Below, in pieces: positions 37,827-49,313 of a DNA stretch of 64,000 nt. Position 1 is the stretch's first letter, and each line of letters begins with the position of its first letter. The translations under genes and the position numbers were made by a program. Origin of the DNA: Xanthomonas maliensis (GTDB lineage: Bacteria; Pseudomonadota; Gammaproteobacteria; Xanthomonadales; Xanthomonadaceae); the NCBI RefSeq assembly GCF_009192945.1, contig NZ_NSET01000062.1, forward strand, positions 47,170 through 111,169. The letters are read 5' to 3'. The notes beneath the pieces are model-generated. The model was not told the DNA's origin, searched no databases, and was given only the letters and a program-made list of their open reading frames with translations.

Positions 37827-40016
37827 TCAACGCCAGAAATGCATCAGTACCGCCAACAAGGCGATCAAACCGATGATCATTGCGAAGGCGTAGTGATAGA
37901 GGAAACCGGATTGCGTGCGACGCAGCAGATGGGCCGCCAGGTCGATCAGTCGGGCCGAACCATTGACCGCCGCCCCATCGACCACGTGGGTATCGATGGC
38001 GCGCGAGGCCTTGCCAAGGACCACGCCGCCGCCGGCGAAGCCATTGATCCACAGCTTGTCGAAACCGTATTTGTTCTCCAGCAACCACACGATCGGCGCG
38101 AACGCCTTGCGCGACTTGGTCGCCAGCTCCGGCATCCACAGGTAGAACAACGCGGCCAGCAGCAAACCGGCCAGGGTCAGGAAGAACGGCGCTGCCATCA
38201 TTCCGTGCAGTGCGAACGCCACCGGACCACGAAACTCCTCGGCCAGCGCAGCGACGGTATTGCGCGCCGGATCGTAGAAATCGACGATACCGGTGAAGAA
38301 CGAGACGGCTTGGCCACCGACGGCGCTTTCGGCATGGTGCCCCTGCCAATCGGTGCCGAACAGCATCGGACCGATGGTAAAGAAGCCGATCGCGATCGAC
38401 GGGATCGCCAGCAGGATCAGCGGCAGCGTAACCACCCACTTCGACTCATGCGGCTCATGCGCACCGTGGTGACCATGGCCATGATCGTCGTGGCCATGAT
38501 CGTCGTGGCCATGATCGTCGTGGCCATGGGCATCGTGACTGTGGCTATCGTGTGCGTGCACCTGCGCCTCGGCGTCGGTATGCGCGCTGTCGTGATGGCC
38601 ATGCACCTCATGGGCATGCGCATCGCGGAAGCGCTCCTTGCCGTGGAAGGTCAGGAACAGCAGACGGAAGCTGTAGAAGCTGGTCACCAGCACGCCGCCC
38701 AGCACCGCCCAGTAGCCGTAGGTGGCCACCCAGCTGTGCGAGGTGTGCGCATGATGCGCCGCGGCCTCGATGATGGTGTCCTTGGAATAGAAGCCCGAAA
38801 AGAACGGCGTACCAACCAGCGCCAAGGTCCCGATCACGCTGGTCCAATAGGTGACCTTCATGTATTTGCGCAGGCCGCCCATCTTGCGCATGTCCTGCTC
38901 GTGATGCATGCCGATGATCACCGAACCGGCGGCCAGGAACAGCAGCGCCTTGAAGAAGGCGTGGGTCATCAGGTGGAACACCGCGGCCGAATAGGCCGAC
39001 ACGCCCAATGCCACGGTCATGTAGCCGAGCTGGGACAGCGTCGAGTAAGCGACCACGCGCTTGATGTCGTTCTGCACGATGCCGATCAGGCCGGTGAAGA
39101 ACGCCGTGGTCGCGCCGACGAACAGAATGAAGTTCAACGCGGTCTGCGACAGCTCGAACAGCGGCGACATGCGCGCCACCATGAAGATGCCGGCGGTGAC
39201 CATGGTTGCGGCGTGGATCAGTGCCGAGATCGGGGTCGGGCCTTCCATCGAATCCGGAAGCCACACGTGTAGCGGCACCTGCGCCGACTTGCCCATTGCA
39301 CCGATGAACAGACAGATGCAGATCAGCGTCATCACGCTCCAGGCATGGCCGGCGAACAACTGCACGCTGGCACCAGCCAGCGTTGGCGCGTTGGCGAACA
39401 CGGTGGCGTAGTCCAGCGAGCCGAACCACAGCAGCACACCGGCGATGCCGAGCAGGAAACCAAAGTCGCCCACGCGATTGACCAGGAACGCCTTCATGTT
39501 GGCGAACACGGCGGTCGGGCGCTTGAACCAGAAACCGATCAGCAGATACGACACAAGGCCCACCGCTTCCCAGCCGAAGAACAGCTGCAGGAAGTTATTG
39601 CTCATCACCAGGGTGAGCATCGAGAAGGTGAACAGCGAGATGTAGCTGAAGAAGCGCTGGTAACCGGGGTCTTCTTCCATGTAGCCAATGGTGTAGATGT
39701 GCACCAACAGCGAGACGAAAGTCACCACCACCATCATCATCGCGGTGAGGCGATCGACCATGAAACCGACGTGAGCCGAGTAATTGCCGACATCGAAGAA
39801 GGTGTAGAGGTTCTGGTTGAACGGACTGGCGCCCTGCCCGACCAGCTGGTACAGCGTCCAGCACGACAGCGCGCAGCTGACCGCGACACCGAGGATGGTG
39901 ACCGACTGGGCGCCGATACGCCCCACCTGGCGACCGAACAGGCCGGCGATGATGCTGCCGAGCAGCGGTGCGAGCACCACGGCGATCAGCAGACTCTTGG
40001 AGAGAGTGATTTCCAT
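37827..40016 (-). CDS. nuoL: NADH-quinone oxidoreductase subunit L with a long His-rich loop
   Basis: A 729-residue distal proton-pumping subunit of complex I, more than 100 residues longer than E. coli NuoL (613). The antiporter core is normal, with FFGWEAVGLVSYLLIGFW, KSAQVPLHVWLPDSMEGPT and the IKRVVAYSTLSQLGYM loop; the C-terminal lateral-helix region is also present. The extra length is mainly a loop at about residues 462-527, just after FLTFHGKE, which has 22 His in 59 residues and four pentapeptide GHDDH-type repeats encoded by 15-bp DNA repeats. In E. coli this loop is about ten residues. Metal binding or proton buffering is conceivable but unproven. Confidence 0.97.
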   Translation of the reverse strand: MEITLSKSLLIAVVLAPLLGSIIAGLFGRQVGRIGAQSVTILGVAVSCALSCWTLYQLVGQGASPFNQNLYTFFDVGNYSAHVGFMVDRLTAMMMVVVTFVSLLVHIYTIGYMEEDPGYQRFFSYISLFTFSMLTLVMSNNFLQLFFGWEAVGLVSYLLIGFWFKRPTAVFANMKAFLVNRVGDFGFLLGIAGVLLWFGSLDYATVFANAPTLAGASVQLFAGHAWSVMTLICICLFIGAMGKSAQVPLHVWLPDSMEGPTPISALIHAATMVTAGIFMVARMSPLFELSQTALNFILFVGATTAFFTGLIGIVQNDIKRVVAYSTLSQLGYMTVALGVSAYSAAVFHLMTHAFFKALLFLAAGSVIIGMHHEQDMRKMGGLRKYMKVTYWTSVIGTLALVGTPFFSGFYSKDTIIEAAAHHAHTSHSWVATYGYWAVLGGVLVTSFYSFRLLFLTFHGKERFRDAHAHEVHGHHDSAHTDAEAQVHAHDSHSHDAHGHDDHGHDDHGHDDHGHGHHGAHEPHESKWVVTLPLILLAIPSIAIGFFTIGPMLFGTDWQGHHAESAVGGQAVSFFTGIVDFYDPARNTVAALAEEFRGPVAFALHGMMAAPFFLTLAGLLLAALFYLWMPELATKSRKAFAPIVWLLENKYGFDKLWINGFAGGGVVLGKASRAIDTHVVDGAAVNGSARLIDLAAHLLRRTQSGFLYHYAFAMIIGLIALLAVLMHFWR
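38476..38535 (-). repeat. 15-bp tandem repeat inside nuoL
   Basis: Three perfect copies of TGGCCATGATCGTCG (38476-38520) and one degenerate copy (38521-38535) lie head to tail. On the coding strand each encodes a His/Asp-rich pentapeptide (DDHGH register). As a multiple of three it can expand or contract without a frameshift. Confidence 0.92.
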
Positions 40017-40023
40017 CTACGGG

Positions 40024-40329
40024 TCAGCCCTTCAACGTATCGACTTCGGCCACATTGATCGTGCGGCGGGTACGGAACAGTGTCACCAGGATCGCCAGGC
40101 CGATCGCGGCTTCAGCGGCGGCGACGGTCAGAATGAAGAACACGAACAACTGGCCCGCGGTGTCGCCGAGCTGGCGCGAGAACGCGATGAAGTTGACATT
40201 GACCGACAACAGCATCAGCTCGATCGACATCAGCAACACGATGACGTTCTTGCGGTTGAGGAAGATGCCGGCCAGGGAGATGCAGAACAGCACCGCGCCC
40301 AATCCCAGCAGGTGGCCCAAGGTAATCAA
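40024..40329 (-). CDS. nuoK: NADH-quinone oxidoreductase subunit K
   Basis: A 101-residue three-helix membrane subunit of complex I. The two conserved glutamates in the second and third helices are visible ([16 protein letters not shown] and [13 protein letters not shown]). The start is an uncommon TTG at 40329, opening [14 protein letters not shown], supported by AGGAGG eight bases upstream and by overlap with the nuoJ TGA. Confidence 0.95.
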   Translation of the reverse strand: MITLGHLLGLGAVLFCISLAGIFLNRKNVIVLLMSIELMLLSVNVNFIAFSRQLGDTAGQLFVFFILTVAAAEAAIGLAILVTLFRTRRTINVAEVDTLKG

Positions 40330-40985
40330 GACTTCGCCTCCTGTCCGTCGGCCGCATCGGTGCGCGGCGCGAGCTGTACTGGCTTTTCGACCGCCATCTT
40401 GACGATGCGCAGGCGGTCGGTGGACTTCACGCGCGCCTGCTCGGCGGCATCCTGCAGCTTGATCCCCGTGCGCTTGCGCAGGGTCAGCATCACCGCCGCG
40501 ACCACCGCCACGGTCAGGATGACCGCAGCAAACTCGAACGGCAGCAGGAACTGGGTATACAGGCTCTTGGCCAGCCAGGTCAGGTTGGAGGTATCGGCTG
40601 CCTGCGCGGCCGCGTTGTCGGCCGGGAATGCCGTCACACCGCGCGACTTGACCCCGATCAGGGTGACCATCTGCACCAGCATCGCCACCGCCACGATGAT
40701 GCCGACCGGCAGGTATTTGACCCAGCCCTCGCGCAAGCGACTGGTATCGATGTCCAGCATCATCACCACGAACAGGAACAACACCATCACCGCGCCGACG
40801 TAGACCAGCACCAGGGTCACGCCGAGGAACTCGGCACCGACCAGCAGCCAGATGCAGGCCATCGAGAAGAAGGTGAGGATCAGGCACAACACGGCGTACA
40901 CCGGGTTGCGCACGCTGATCACCGCACCGGCGGCGACGACCGCGATGGCGGCGAAGGCGTAGAAAGCAATATTGACCCAGTCCAT
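40326..40985 (-). CDS. nuoJ: NADH-quinone oxidoreductase subunit J
   Basis: A 219-residue membrane subunit of complex I with five predicted helices, including the conserved [28 protein letters not shown] segment split around the pi-bulge helix. Two ATG codons are adjacent; the second (40985) is favoured by a GAGG five bases upstream. The last ~40 residues form a charged cytoplasmic tail, longer than in E. coli (184). Confidence 0.95.
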   Translation of the reverse strand: MDWVNIAFYAFAAIAVVAAGAVISVRNPVYAVLCLILTFFSMACIWLLVGAEFLGVTLVLVYVGAVMVLFLFVVMMLDIDTSRLREGWVKYLPVGIIVAVAMLVQMVTLIGVKSRGVTAFPADNAAAQAADTSNLTWLAKSLYTQFLLPFEFAAVILTVAVVAAVMLTLRKRTGIKLQDAAEQARVKSTDRLRIVKMAVEKPVQLAPRTDAADGQEAKS

Positions 40986-40992
40986 CATGACC

Positions 40993-41481
40993 TCAACGGA
41001 AGGCGGCATCGGCAGCGCGACGCTCGGCGATCTCGGCTTCCAGCCGGTCTCCGATCGCCAGCAGCTGCGGCTTGTTGACAATGTTCTCGCCGCGCTTCTC
41101 GAAGTGGTACTCGAGGATGTGCGTCTCGACAATCGAGTCCACCGGGCAGCTTTCCTCGCAGAAACCGCAGAAGATGCACTTGAACAGATCGATGTCGTAG
41201 CGCGTGGTCCGGCGGGTGCCGTCCTCGCGCTTGGCCGAGTCGATGGTGATCGCCAGCGCCGGGCACACCGCCTCGCACAGCTTGCAGGCGATGCAGCGCT
41301 CTTCGCCGTTGGGATAACGGCGCAGCGCATGCAAGCCGCGGAAACGCGGCGACTGCGGGAACTTCTCCATCGGATACAGCACGGTGTACTTGGGCTTGAA
41401 CGTGTATTTCAACGTCAGCCACAGGCCGCCGAGCAGCTCCAGCAGCAGCAGACTCTTGAAGTAGTGGGTGATCTTGTTCAT
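40993..41481 (-). CDS. nuoI: NADH-quinone oxidoreductase subunit I
   Basis: A 162-residue peripheral subunit carrying two [4Fe-4S] clusters (N6a and N6b). The two ferredoxin motifs are [12 protein letters not shown] and [14 protein letters not shown]. An N-terminal amphipathic region anchors it near the membrane. The ATG at 41481 directly follows nuoH (TAA TTG ATG); the TTG before it is an alternative. Confidence 0.97.
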   Translation of the reverse strand: MNKITHYFKSLLLLELLGGLWLTLKYTFKPKYTVLYPMEKFPQSPRFRGLHALRRYPNGEERCIACKLCEAVCPALAITIDSAKREDGTRRTTRYDIDLFKCIFCGFCEESCPVDSIVETHILEYHFEKRGENIVNKPQLLAIGDRLEAEIAERRAADAAFR

Positions 41482-41484
41482 CAA

Positions 41485-42576
41485 TTACACGCCCTTCTGG
41501 ATCACGCCGTAGAACACCATCAATGCCGTCACCGCGATCCAGACGATCGTGAGCGGAATGAACACCTTCCAACCCAGCCGCATGATCTGGTCGTAGCGAT
41601 AGCGCGGGAAGCTGGCACGGAACCAGATGTAGGCGCTGGCGAAGAAGAAGACCTTCATCAGCAGCCACGGCCAACCACCCTTCCACAACCAGTCGATCCA
41701 CGGCGAAATGTCCGCGTTGACCCAACCCTGGATCGGGCTCAACCAGCCGCCGAGGAAGAAGATCGAGATCAGGAAGCTGACCAGGATCATGTTGGCGTAC
41801 TCGGCCAGGAAGAACAGCGCGAACGCACCGCCCGAGTACTCCACCATGTGGCCGGCGACGATTTCCGATTCGCCTTCCACCACGTCGAACGGCGCACGGT
41901 TGGTCTCGGCGACGCCGGACACCCAGTACACGATGAACAGCGGGAACAGCGGGATCAGGAACCAATCGAACAGGCCGGAGTTGCCTGCCTGTGCCATCAC
42001 GATCTGGCTCAGATTCACGCTGCCGGAGGCGATCATCACGCCAACCAGCGCGAAACCCATCGCGATTTCGTAACTGACCACCTGCGCGGCCGAGCGCATC
42101 GCACCGAGGAAGGCGTACTTGGAGTTGGACGCCCAGCCAGCCAGGATGATGCCGTACACGCCCAGCGAGGTCATCGCCAGCAGGTACAGCAGACCGACAT
42201 TGGCATTGGACAGCACCAGCTTGGCATCGAACGGCACCACTGCCCAGGCCGCGAAGGCCGGCGCCAGCGTGAGCAACGGCGCGATGACGAAGATCGCCTT
42301 GTGCGAGCTGCTCGGCTGCACGATCTCCTTGAACAGCAGCTTGAACACGTCGGCGAAGGCCTGAAAAATGCCCATTCCGACGTACATCGGCCCATGCCGC
42401 ACGTGCATCCAGCCGATCAGCTTGCGCTCCCAGACCACGTAGAAGGCGACCGAGACGATCACCGGCACGGCGATCAGCAAGATCTTCAGCACCGTCCACA
42501 GCACCACGCCACCATCCCCCAGGCCGAGGAACCACTGGTGGAGCGGACCGATCACGTTCAACAGCAACTCGTTCAT
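41485..42576 (-). CDS. nuoH: NADH-quinone oxidoreductase subunit H
   Basis: A 363-residue, ~8-helix membrane subunit that, with NuoB and NuoD, forms the quinone chamber. Family motifs are [21 protein letters not shown] near the N-terminus, [13 protein letters not shown], and the charged loop [20 protein letters not shown]. The ATG overlaps the nuoG stop as ATGA. Confidence 0.97.
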   Translation of the reverse strand: MNELLLNVIGPLHQWFLGLGDGGVVLWTVLKILLIAVPVIVSVAFYVVWERKLIGWMHVRHGPMYVGMGIFQAFADVFKLLFKEIVQPSSSHKAIFVIAPLLTLAPAFAAWAVVPFDAKLVLSNANVGLLYLLAMTSLGVYGIILAGWASNSKYAFLGAMRSAAQVVSYEIAMGFALVGVMIASGSVNLSQIVMAQAGNSGLFDWFLIPLFPLFIVYWVSGVAETNRAPFDVVEGESEIVAGHMVEYSGGAFALFFLAEYANMILVSFLISIFFLGGWLSPIQGWVNADISPWIDWLWKGGWPWLLMKVFFFASAYIWFRASFPRYRYDQIMRLGWKVFIPLTIVWIAVTALMVFYGVIQKGV

Positions 42577-44807
42577 GCAGCCACCACCGTTACCCGACCG
42601 GCACCGAGCGGCGCAGTTGCGCCGTGGCCCGACTCGATCCACACCGTGCCCGGTGCGACGCGCTTGTCCAATACCACCGGCAACGTCGCCTGCCCGGCGT
42701 CGGTACCGACCTTGACCATCTGTCCGTCGGCGACCTGCAGTTGCGTGGCCTGCTCCGGATGCATCGTCACGCAAGGTGCGATGTTGAGCGGATGCGCCTG
42801 CAGCGCGGCGGCACGCCGCACCACCGCATCGGTGCGATAGATCGCCGCCGTCGCTGCCACTTCCAGTCCCTGGCTAGCCGCCGCCGGCTGCGCCGATGCC
42901 ACCGGCGTTACGGTACGCGGCTGCAGCCCGGCGCGCAGGCCGGCCAGATCGATGAAGTCGAAACCGGCCAGGCCGAGCTCGCCGCCCAGCGCACGCAGCA
43001 CACGCCAGCCTTCGCGCGCCTCGACCGGCAGACGACCGGCGGCACGCGCGCTCTGCACGCGACCGTCGAGATTGGTCAGGGTCGCCTCGATTTCAGGCAA
43101 GGCGCCGATCGGCAGGATCACATCGGCAACGTCACGGGTGGAAGCGCAGGCGAACTGGCTGAACGCCACGACCTTGGCGCCGGCCAGCGCCTTGCGTGCA
43201 GCGGCGGCATCGGCGAAGTCCAGACCCGGCTCGATGCCGTACAGCACATAGGCCTGACGCGGCTGCGCCAGCATGCCGGCGACATCGCGCGCGCTCGGCA
43301 GCACACCGTGCGCGACCAGACCAACGGCGTTGGCGCCCTGCGGGATCCGGCACAGCGAGGCGCCGGTCGCGGCGGCGAACGCACGCGCGGCGGCACGCAG
43401 TGCGGCAGCCTGCGGGTGATTCTCGGCCAACGCGCCGACCACGATCACCGCGCGGCGCGCGGCACTGACCGCATCGCGCAGTGCGGCATCATCCAGCGCA
43501 GCAGCAAGCTGCGACGGTGCGACCACAGTGCGGCTGGCCTGGGTGAAAGCGAAATCGAAGTCGACCGGATTGACCGAATGGATACGGGTCCCGTTCTGGA
43601 TGCTGGCCTTGCGCAGGCGCGCATGCAGCAACGGCAGCTCATGGCGGACATTGGTGCCGAACAGCACCACCATGTCGGCCTGCTCGATCTCCGCCAGCGG
43701 CGTGCCGAACGCCTCGGCGACGGCGGCGTCGGAGAAATCACGGTTGAGCAAGCGATGGTCGAGATTGCCGCTGCCCAGGCCTTCGGCCAGGCGCGCCAGC
43801 AAGGCGCCCTCTTCATTGGACGTGGCCGGATGCACCAGCACGCCCAGCTGATCGCCAGCATTGTCGCGCAGGATCTGAGTGGCCGCGGCCAAGCCTTCGG
43901 TCCAGCTCACCTCGGTCCATTCGCCGTTGACTTTCTTCAGCGGCTTGACCGCACGGTCTTCGGCATACAGGCCCTGGTGCGAATAGCGATCACGGTCGGA
44001 CAGCCAGCATTCGTTGACCGCCTCGTTGTCGCGCGGCACGGTGCGCAGCACTTCGCCGCGACGCACATGCAGGAACAAGTTGGAGCCCATCGCGTCGTGG
44101 TAGCCCAGCGACTCGCGCGCCATCAGCTCCCACGGACGGGCGCGGAACTGGAACACCTTGTTGGTCAAGGCGCCCACCGGGCAGACATCGATGACGTTGC
44201 CGGAAATCTCAGTCGTCAGCGGCTTGCCGTCGTAGGTGCCGATCTGCAGGTTCTCGCCGCGGTACATGCCGCCCAGCTCGTAAGTGCCGGCGATATCCGC
44301 GGTAAAGCGCACGCAGCGGGTGCACTGGATGCAGCGGGTCATCTCGGTGGCAACCAGCGGACCGATGTCCTCGTCAGGCACCACGCGCTTGCGCTCGTTG
44401 AAGCGGCTGACCGAACGGCCATAGCCCAGCGAAACGTCCTGCAACTCGCATTCGCCGCCCTGATCGCAGATCGGGCAATCCAGCGGGTGGTTGATCAGCA
44501 GGAACTCCATCACGCTGCGCTGGTACTTCAGCGCCTTTTCGCTGCGCGTGGTGATCTTCATGCCATCCATCACCGGCGTGGCGCAGGCCGGCGACGGCTT
44601 GGGCGACTTCTCGACATCGACCAGGCACATACGGCAGTTGGCCGCGATCGGCAGCTTCTCGTGATAGCAGAAGCGCGGGATCGGAATGCCGGCCTTGTCG
44701 GCCGCCTGGATGATCATCGAGCCCTTCGGCACGACCAGGCTCTGGCCGTCGATCTCGACGGTCACATGATCCGGCGGCACGTTCGGGTTCACTGGTTGGG
44801 CGCTCAT
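42573..44807 (-). CDS. nuoG: NADH-quinone oxidoreductase subunit G
   Basis: A 744-residue iron-sulfur subunit of the NADH module. The N-terminal ferredoxin part binds a [2Fe-2S] cluster (C in [21 protein letters not shown]), then a His-Cys3 [4Fe-4S] site ([18 protein letters not shown]) and a further [4Fe-4S] motif ([16 protein letters not shown]). The rest is a molybdopterin-oxidoreductase-like fold without molybdenum ligands. ATGA overlaps link it with nuoF and nuoH. Confidence 0.97.
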   Translation of the reverse strand: MSAQPVNPNVPPDHVTVEIDGQSLVVPKGSMIIQAADKAGIPIPRFCYHEKLPIAANCRMCLVDVEKSPKPSPACATPVMDGMKITTRSEKALKYQRSVMEFLLINHPLDCPICDQGGECELQDVSLGYGRSVSRFNERKRVVPDEDIGPLVATEMTRCIQCTRCVRFTADIAGTYELGGMYRGENLQIGTYDGKPLTTEISGNVIDVCPVGALTNKVFQFRARPWELMARESLGYHDAMGSNLFLHVRRGEVLRTVPRDNEAVNECWLSDRDRYSHQGLYAEDRAVKPLKKVNGEWTEVSWTEGLAAATQILRDNAGDQLGVLVHPATSNEEGALLARLAEGLGSGNLDHRLLNRDFSDAAVAEAFGTPLAEIEQADMVVLFGTNVRHELPLLHARLRKASIQNGTRIHSVNPVDFDFAFTQASRTVVAPSQLAAALDDAALRDAVSAARRAVIVVGALAENHPQAAALRAAARAFAAATGASLCRIPQGANAVGLVAHGVLPSARDVAGMLAQPRQAYVLYGIEPGLDFADAAAARKALAGAKVVAFSQFACASTRDVADVILPIGALPEIEATLTNLDGRVQSARAAGRLPVEAREGWRVLRALGGELGLAGFDFIDLAGLRAGLQPRTVTPVASAQPAAASQGLEVAATAAIYRTDAVVRRAAALQAHPLNIAPCVTMHPEQATQLQVADGQMVKVGTDAGQATLPVVLDKRVAPGTVWIESGHGATAPLGAGRVTVVAA

Positions 44808-46138
44808 GCAGCCACTCCGACTTGCGTATCGACGATCGAACGACCGTTGACGATGTAGTACTCGAACTCGTCCCAGAACTGGCGCAGGAAGCCCTGGATC
44901 GGCCAGGCCGCCGCTTCGCCGAAGGCGCAGATGGTATGGCCTTCGATCTGACCGGCGACGGTGCGCAGCTGGTGCAGGTCTTCCAGGGTGGCCTTGCCGG
45001 CGACGATGCGCTCGAGCACGCGGTGCATCCAGCCGGTGCCCTCGCGGCACGGAGTGCACTGGCCGCAGGATTCCTTGTGGAAGAACTGCGAGATGCGGCA
45101 GGCGAAGCGCACGCAGCAGACGCTGTCATCCAGCACGACGATCGCACCCGATCCCAGACCGGTGCCCAGCGCACGCAGGGTGTCGTAGTCCATCTGCAGG
45201 CCGGCCAACTGCTCGGCCTTCAGCACCGGCATCGACACGCCACCCGGGATGGCCGCCTTCAGCTTGCGGCCCGGACGCAGGCCACCGGCCATCTCCAGCA
45301 GCTCGTCGAAGGTGGTGCCAAGCGGTACCTCGAAGTTGCCGCCCTTCTGCACGCAGCCAGAGACCGAGAAAATCTTCGGGCCGCCGTTCTTGGTCTTGCT
45401 CAGGCCGAGGAACCATTCCGGGCCATTGCGAATGATCGCCGGCACCGACGCGTAGGTCTCGGTGTTGTTGATGGTGGTCGGCTTGCCGTACAGGCCGAAA
45501 TTGGCCGGGAACGGCGGCTTGTAGCGCGGCTGCCCCTTCTTGCCTTCCAGCGATTCCATCAAGGCGGTTTCTTCGCCGCAGATGTAGGCGCCGGCGCCCA
45601 GCGCGCCGTAGATGTCGATGTCCACGCCGCTGCCGAGGATGTTCTTGCCCAGCCAGCCATTGGCATAGGCATCGGCCAGGGCCTGCTCGAAGTTTTCGAA
45701 TGGTTCGTGGTGGAACTCGCCGCGCAGGTAGTTGTAGCCCACGGTCGAGCCGGTGGCATAGCAGGCGATCGCCATGCCCTCCACCACCGAATGCGGGTTG
45801 TAGCGCAGGATGTCGCGGTCCTTGCAGGTTCCCGGCTCGGACTCGTCCGAGTTGCACAGGATGTATTTCTGCATCGTGCCCTTGGGCATGAACGACCACT
45901 TTAGGCCAGTCGGGAAGCCCGCACCGCCACGGCCACGCAGATTGGACTGCTTGACCATCTCGATCACCTGCTCCGGCGGGATCTTCTCTTCGAGGATCTT
46001 GCGCAGGGCAGCGTAGCCGCCGGTCTTGAGATAGCTCTCATAGGACCAGGGAGTGTCGTAATGCAGGGTCGTGTAGACGACCTGGTGCGGCTGCGGCGCC
46101 GGGCCGACGGGGCCGGTGGGTGCGTGATGATGTGCCAT
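44804..46138 (-). CDS. nuoF: NADH-quinone oxidoreductase subunit F
   Basis: A 444-residue NADH-oxidising subunit binding FMN and a [4Fe-4S] cluster. The NADH/FMN glycine loop [15 protein letters not shown], the FMN motif [30 protein letters not shown], and the cluster motif [15 protein letters not shown] are all intact. A His/Pro-rich N-terminal tail ([19 protein letters not shown]) precedes the fold. Confidence 0.98.
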   Translation of the reverse strand: MAHHHAPTGPVGPAPQPHQVVYTTLHYDTPWSYESYLKTGGYAALRKILEEKIPPEQVIEMVKQSNLRGRGGAGFPTGLKWSFMPKGTMQKYILCNSDESEPGTCKDRDILRYNPHSVVEGMAIACYATGSTVGYNYLRGEFHHEPFENFEQALADAYANGWLGKNILGSGVDIDIYGALGAGAYICGEETALMESLEGKKGQPRYKPPFPANFGLYGKPTTINNTETYASVPAIIRNGPEWFLGLSKTKNGGPKIFSVSGCVQKGGNFEVPLGTTFDELLEMAGGLRPGRKLKAAIPGGVSMPVLKAEQLAGLQMDYDTLRALGTGLGSGAIVVLDDSVCCVRFACRISQFFHKESCGQCTPCREGTGWMHRVLERIVAGKATLEDLHQLRTVAGQIEGHTICAFGEAAAWPIQGFLRQFWDEFEYYIVNGRSIVDTQVGVAA

Positions 46139-46141
46139 GTC

Positions 46142-46669
46142 TTACTCCAGACCGTCCAGCAGCGCGTCGACCTTTTCCTTGGTCAGGTGCTCGTGGTAAT
46201 GGCCGTCGATCACCATCATCGGCGCAGCCGAGCAGGCGGCCAGGCACTCTTCCTCGCGCTTGAGGTAGATGCGGCCGTCGGCGGTCGACTGGCCCAGCTT
46301 GCAGCCCAGCTTCTTCTCGGCATGCGCGAGCAGATCCTCGGCGCCGTTGAGCCAGCAGCTGATGTTGGTGCAGAACGCCACATTGTGGCGGCCAACCTTC
46401 TCGGTCTCGTACATCGAATAGAAGCTGGCGACCTCGTAGGCCCACACCGGCGGCAGTTCCAGATACTTCGCCACGCCGACGATCAATTCGTCGGTCAGCC
46501 AGCCCTGGTTCTGCTCCTGCGCGGCATGCAGGCCCTGCAGCACCGCCGAACGCTTGCGGTCGGGCGGGAACTTGCTCAGCCAATGATCGATGTGCGCGCG
46601 CGTCTTGTCGCTCAGCACCACCAGCGGATCGACGTCGCGCGCCGCCTCGAAATTACCCGTCGCCTTCAT
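46142..46669 (-). CDS. nuoE: NADH-quinone oxidoreductase subunit E
   Basis: A 175-residue thioredoxin-fold subunit holding the off-path [2Fe-2S] cluster N1a. The four Cys ligands lie in [10 protein letters not shown] and CLAACSAAP. Length is normal. The ATG overlaps the nuoD stop, and nuoF begins three bases after its own stop. Confidence 0.97.
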   Translation of the reverse strand: MKATGNFEAARDVDPLVVLSDKTRAHIDHWLSKFPPDRKRSAVLQGLHAAQEQNQGWLTDELIVGVAKYLELPPVWAYEVASFYSMYETEKVGRHNVAFCTNISCWLNGAEDLLAHAEKKLGCKLGQSTADGRIYLKREEECLAACSAAPMMVIDGHYHEHLTKEKVDALLDGLE

Positions 46670-47973
46670 CGGTCAACCTCACCGAAAACCAAATCGTAAG
46701 TACCGATCATCGCCACGACGTCGGCCAGCAGATAACCACGCACCACCGCGTCCATCGACGACAGGTGAGCAAAACCCGGCGCGCGCAGGTGCACGCGGAA
46801 CGGCTTGTTGGCGCCGTCGGACAACAGGTAGCAGCCGAACTCGCCCTTGGGCGCTTCCACCGCGCTGTAGGTTTCGCCGGCCGGCACGCAATAGCCTTCA
46901 CTGAACAACTTGAAGTGATGGATCAGCGCTTCCATGTCGTCCTTCATGCCTTCGCGGCTGGGCGGAGCGACCTTGAAGTTGGTGACCATGACCGGGCCGG
47001 GATTGGCCTTGAGCCACTTCACGCACTGCTTGATGATGCGGTTGGACTCGCGCATTTCTGCCACGCGGACCAGGTAGCGGTCGTAGCAATCGCCATTGGT
47101 GCCGACTGGGATATCGAAATCCACCGCGTCGTACTTGGCGTAGGGCTGCTTCTTGCGCAGATCCCATTCGATGCCCGAACCACGCAGCATCGGGCCGGTC
47201 ATGCCCCAAGCGCGCGCCAGGTCGGGGGTGACGATGCCAACGTCGACGGTGCGCTGCTTCCAGATGCGGTTGTCGGTCAGCAGCGTCTCGTACTCGTCCA
47301 CCCGCGCCGGGAACTCGTCGGTGAAATACTCGAGGAAGTCCAGCATCGAGCCTTCACGTGCCGAGTTGAGACGCTTGAGCGCCCCACCCTTGTGCCAGCG
47401 CGATTCCTTGTACTTGGGCATCGTGTCCGGCAGATCGCGGTAGACGCCGCCCGGGCGGTAGTACGCCGCGTGCATGCGCGCGCCGCTGACCGCCTCGTAG
47501 ACGTCCATCAACTCTTCGCGCTCGCGGAACGCGTACAGCATCACCGCCATCGCGCCCAGGTCGAGCGCGTTGGAACCAACCCACATCAGGTGGTTCAGGA
47601 TGCGGGTGATCTCGTCGAACATCGTGCGGATGTACTGGGCACGCTCAGGCGCCTCGATCCCCATCAGGGTCTCGATCGCGCGCACGTAGGCGTGCTCGTT
47701 GCACATCATCGACACGTAGTCCAGGCGGTCCATGTACGGCACCGACTGGTTGAACGGCTTGGACTCGGCCAGCTTCTCGGTGCCACGGTGCAGCAGGCCG
47801 ATATGCGGATCGGCACGTACCACGTTCTCGCCATCCATTTCCAGGATCAGGCGCAGCACACCGTGCGCCGCAGGATGCTGCGGGCCGAAGTTCATCGTGT
47901 AATTGCGGATTTCCTGCTTGCTTTCGGCAGGATTGCTCGCGAAGGCATCGGTTGCCTGGCGGAACTCACTCAC
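46666..47973 (-). CDS. nuoD: NADH-quinone oxidoreductase subunit D
   Basis: A 435-residue peripheral subunit related to the large subunit of NiFe hydrogenases, shaping the quinone site with NuoB. Family motifs are [22 protein letters not shown], the [15 protein letters not shown] segment containing the quinone-site His, and the C-terminal [14 protein letters not shown]. The start is a GTG overlapping the nuoC stop as GTGA. NuoC and NuoD are separate here, not fused as in E. coli. Confidence 0.97.
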   Translation of the reverse strand: MSEFRQATDAFASNPAESKQEIRNYTMNFGPQHPAAHGVLRLILEMDGENVVRADPHIGLLHRGTEKLAESKPFNQSVPYMDRLDYVSMMCNEHAYVRAIETLMGIEAPERAQYIRTMFDEITRILNHLMWVGSNALDLGAMAVMLYAFREREELMDVYEAVSGARMHAAYYRPGGVYRDLPDTMPKYKESRWHKGGALKRLNSAREGSMLDFLEYFTDEFPARVDEYETLLTDNRIWKQRTVDVGIVTPDLARAWGMTGPMLRGSGIEWDLRKKQPYAKYDAVDFDIPVGTNGDCYDRYLVRVAEMRESNRIIKQCVKWLKANPGPVMVTNFKVAPPSREGMKDDMEALIHHFKLFSEGYCVPAGETYSAVEAPKGEFGCYLLSDGANKPFRVHLRAPGFAHLSSMDAVVRGYLLADVVAMIGTYDLVFGEVDR

Positions 47974-48722
47974 TTGGCGATCTCCGACTTGCCCACTTCA
48001 CCTGCGGCAGTGGCGTAGCGCGCGTCGTCGCGGATCACCCGCGGCACGCCGACACGCGGCTCCACCGAGGTCACCGGCTCGTACACAACGCGTTTCTTTT
48101 CATCGTCGTAGCGCACTTCGACGTTGCCGATCAGTGGGAAGTCCTTGCGGAACGGATGACCGACGAATCCATAGTCGGTCAGGATACGGCGCAGGTCCGG
48201 GTGGCCGGCGAATACGATGCCGAACAGGTCGAAGGCTTCGCGCTCGAACCAGTTCACGCCCGGCCACACGTCGGTCAGCGAAGCCACCACCGGCAATGCG
48301 TCGTTGGGCGCATAGCAGCGCACACGCAGGCGCTGGTTGTGCTGGTAGGAAATCAGCTGGGCGACCACCGCGAAACGCTGCTGCGGCAATTGCTGTGGCT
48401 GCGCGCCATCGGGCGATTCCTGGCTGGGGAATTCACCCCATGCGAAACGGCCGACCGCCTTGCCTTCGACACCGCGGCTGAATCCCTGCGACGACACATC
48501 GGAGGTATCCCACTCGTCGCTGCCGTAGCCGAGGTAGTCGACGCCGCACAGGTCGCTCAATTGTTCAAAGCCGAACGTGTCGCGCAGCGCCACGCAGGTG
48601 GCATGCCAGTCGGCGGCGGCCACTTCCAGGGTCACTTCGCCGCGCGGCTGGGCCACGACGACCTGCGCGCCGGCAAAGTGTGCCGCGAGCCGTTCGGTGA
48701 AGGAGGATGCTTGCTCTGCCAT
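47970..48722 (-). CDS. nuoC: NADH-quinone oxidoreductase subunit C with internal insertion
   Basis: A 250-residue peripheral structural subunit. The signature is [34 protein letters not shown], then [10 protein letters not shown]. Between [11 protein letters not shown] and [14 protein letters not shown] there are about 45 extra residues, rich in Ser/Gly/Gln, not present in typical NuoC, where these two blocks are almost adjacent. The ATG at 48722 follows nuoB by 36 bases. Confidence 0.96.
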   Translation of the reverse strand: MAEQASSFTERLAAHFAGAQVVVAQPRGEVTLEVAAADWHATCVALRDTFGFEQLSDLCGVDYLGYGSDEWDTSDVSSQGFSRGVEGKAVGRFAWGEFPSQESPDGAQPQQLPQQRFAVVAQLISYQHNQRLRVRCYAPNDALPVVASLTDVWPGVNWFEREAFDLFGIVFAGHPDLRRILTDYGFVGHPFRKDFPLIGNVEVRYDDEKKRVVYEPVTSVEPRVGVPRVIRDDARYATAAGEVGKSEIAK

Positions 48723-48758
48723 GGGGGCTTGGCTGCTCTCGGTAGGAGAAGACGGATG

Positions 48759-49313
48759 TCAGCGTGCGATCGTCTGGGTACGCCAGATCTTCTTCTGCAG
48801 CTGCAGGATGCCGTAGACCAGCGCTTCGGCGGTCGGCGGGCAGCCGGGGACGTAGATGTCCACCGGCACGATGCGATCGCAACCGCGCACCACCGAATAC
48901 GAGTAATGGTAGTAACCGCCGCCGTTGGCGCAGCTCCCCATCGAGATGACCCACTTCGGGTCGGGCATCTGGTCGTAGACCTTGCGCAGCGCCGGGGCCA
49001 TCTTGTTGACCAGGGTGCCAGCGACGATCATCACGTCGGACTGACGCGGCGACGGCCGGAACACCACGCCGTAGCGGTCCAGGTCCAGACGCGCCGCACC
49101 GGCGTGCATCATTTCCACCGCGCAGCAGGCCAGACCGAAGGTCATTGGCCACATCGAACCGGTACGCGCCCAATTCAACAGCGCGTCGACGCTGGTGGTC
49201 ACATAGCCCTTTTCCAGCAGCGGGTTTTCGCCTTCCGGGCGCAGGATGTCTTCCACCCGGCCTTCCGGCATCGGGTTGGTCATCAGACGATCCAGGGTCT
49301 GAATCACTCCCAT
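48759..49313 (-). CDS. nuoB: NADH-quinone oxidoreductase subunit B
   Basis: A 184-residue subunit binding the terminal [4Fe-4S] cluster N2, next to the quinone site. Cluster ligands are visible in [23 protein letters not shown] and [12 protein letters not shown]. The ATG at 49313 lies inside the last codons of nuoA, overlapping it by ten bases. Confidence 0.98.
   Translation of the reverse strand: MGVIQTLDRLMTNPMPEGRVEDILRPEGENPLLEKGYVTTSVDALLNWARTGSMWPMTFGLACCAVEMMHAGAARLDLDRYGVVFRPSPRQSDVMIVAGTLVNKMAPALRKVYDQMPDPKWVISMGSCANGGGYYHYSYSVVRGCDRIVPVDIYVPGCPPTAEALVYGILQLQKKIWRTQTIAR

Noticed and set aside
38476..38535. Tandem direct repeats considered as a CRISPR-like array
   Set aside because: Units are 15 bp, head to tail without spacers, and in frame inside nuoL, where they encode a His/Asp pentapeptide repeat.
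42624..44858. A 744-codon rightward open frame antisense to nuoG
   Set aside because: It mirrors nuoG codon for codon, has no ribosome binding site, and its composition is the usual shadow of a high-GC gene; nuoG is certain from its cluster motifs.
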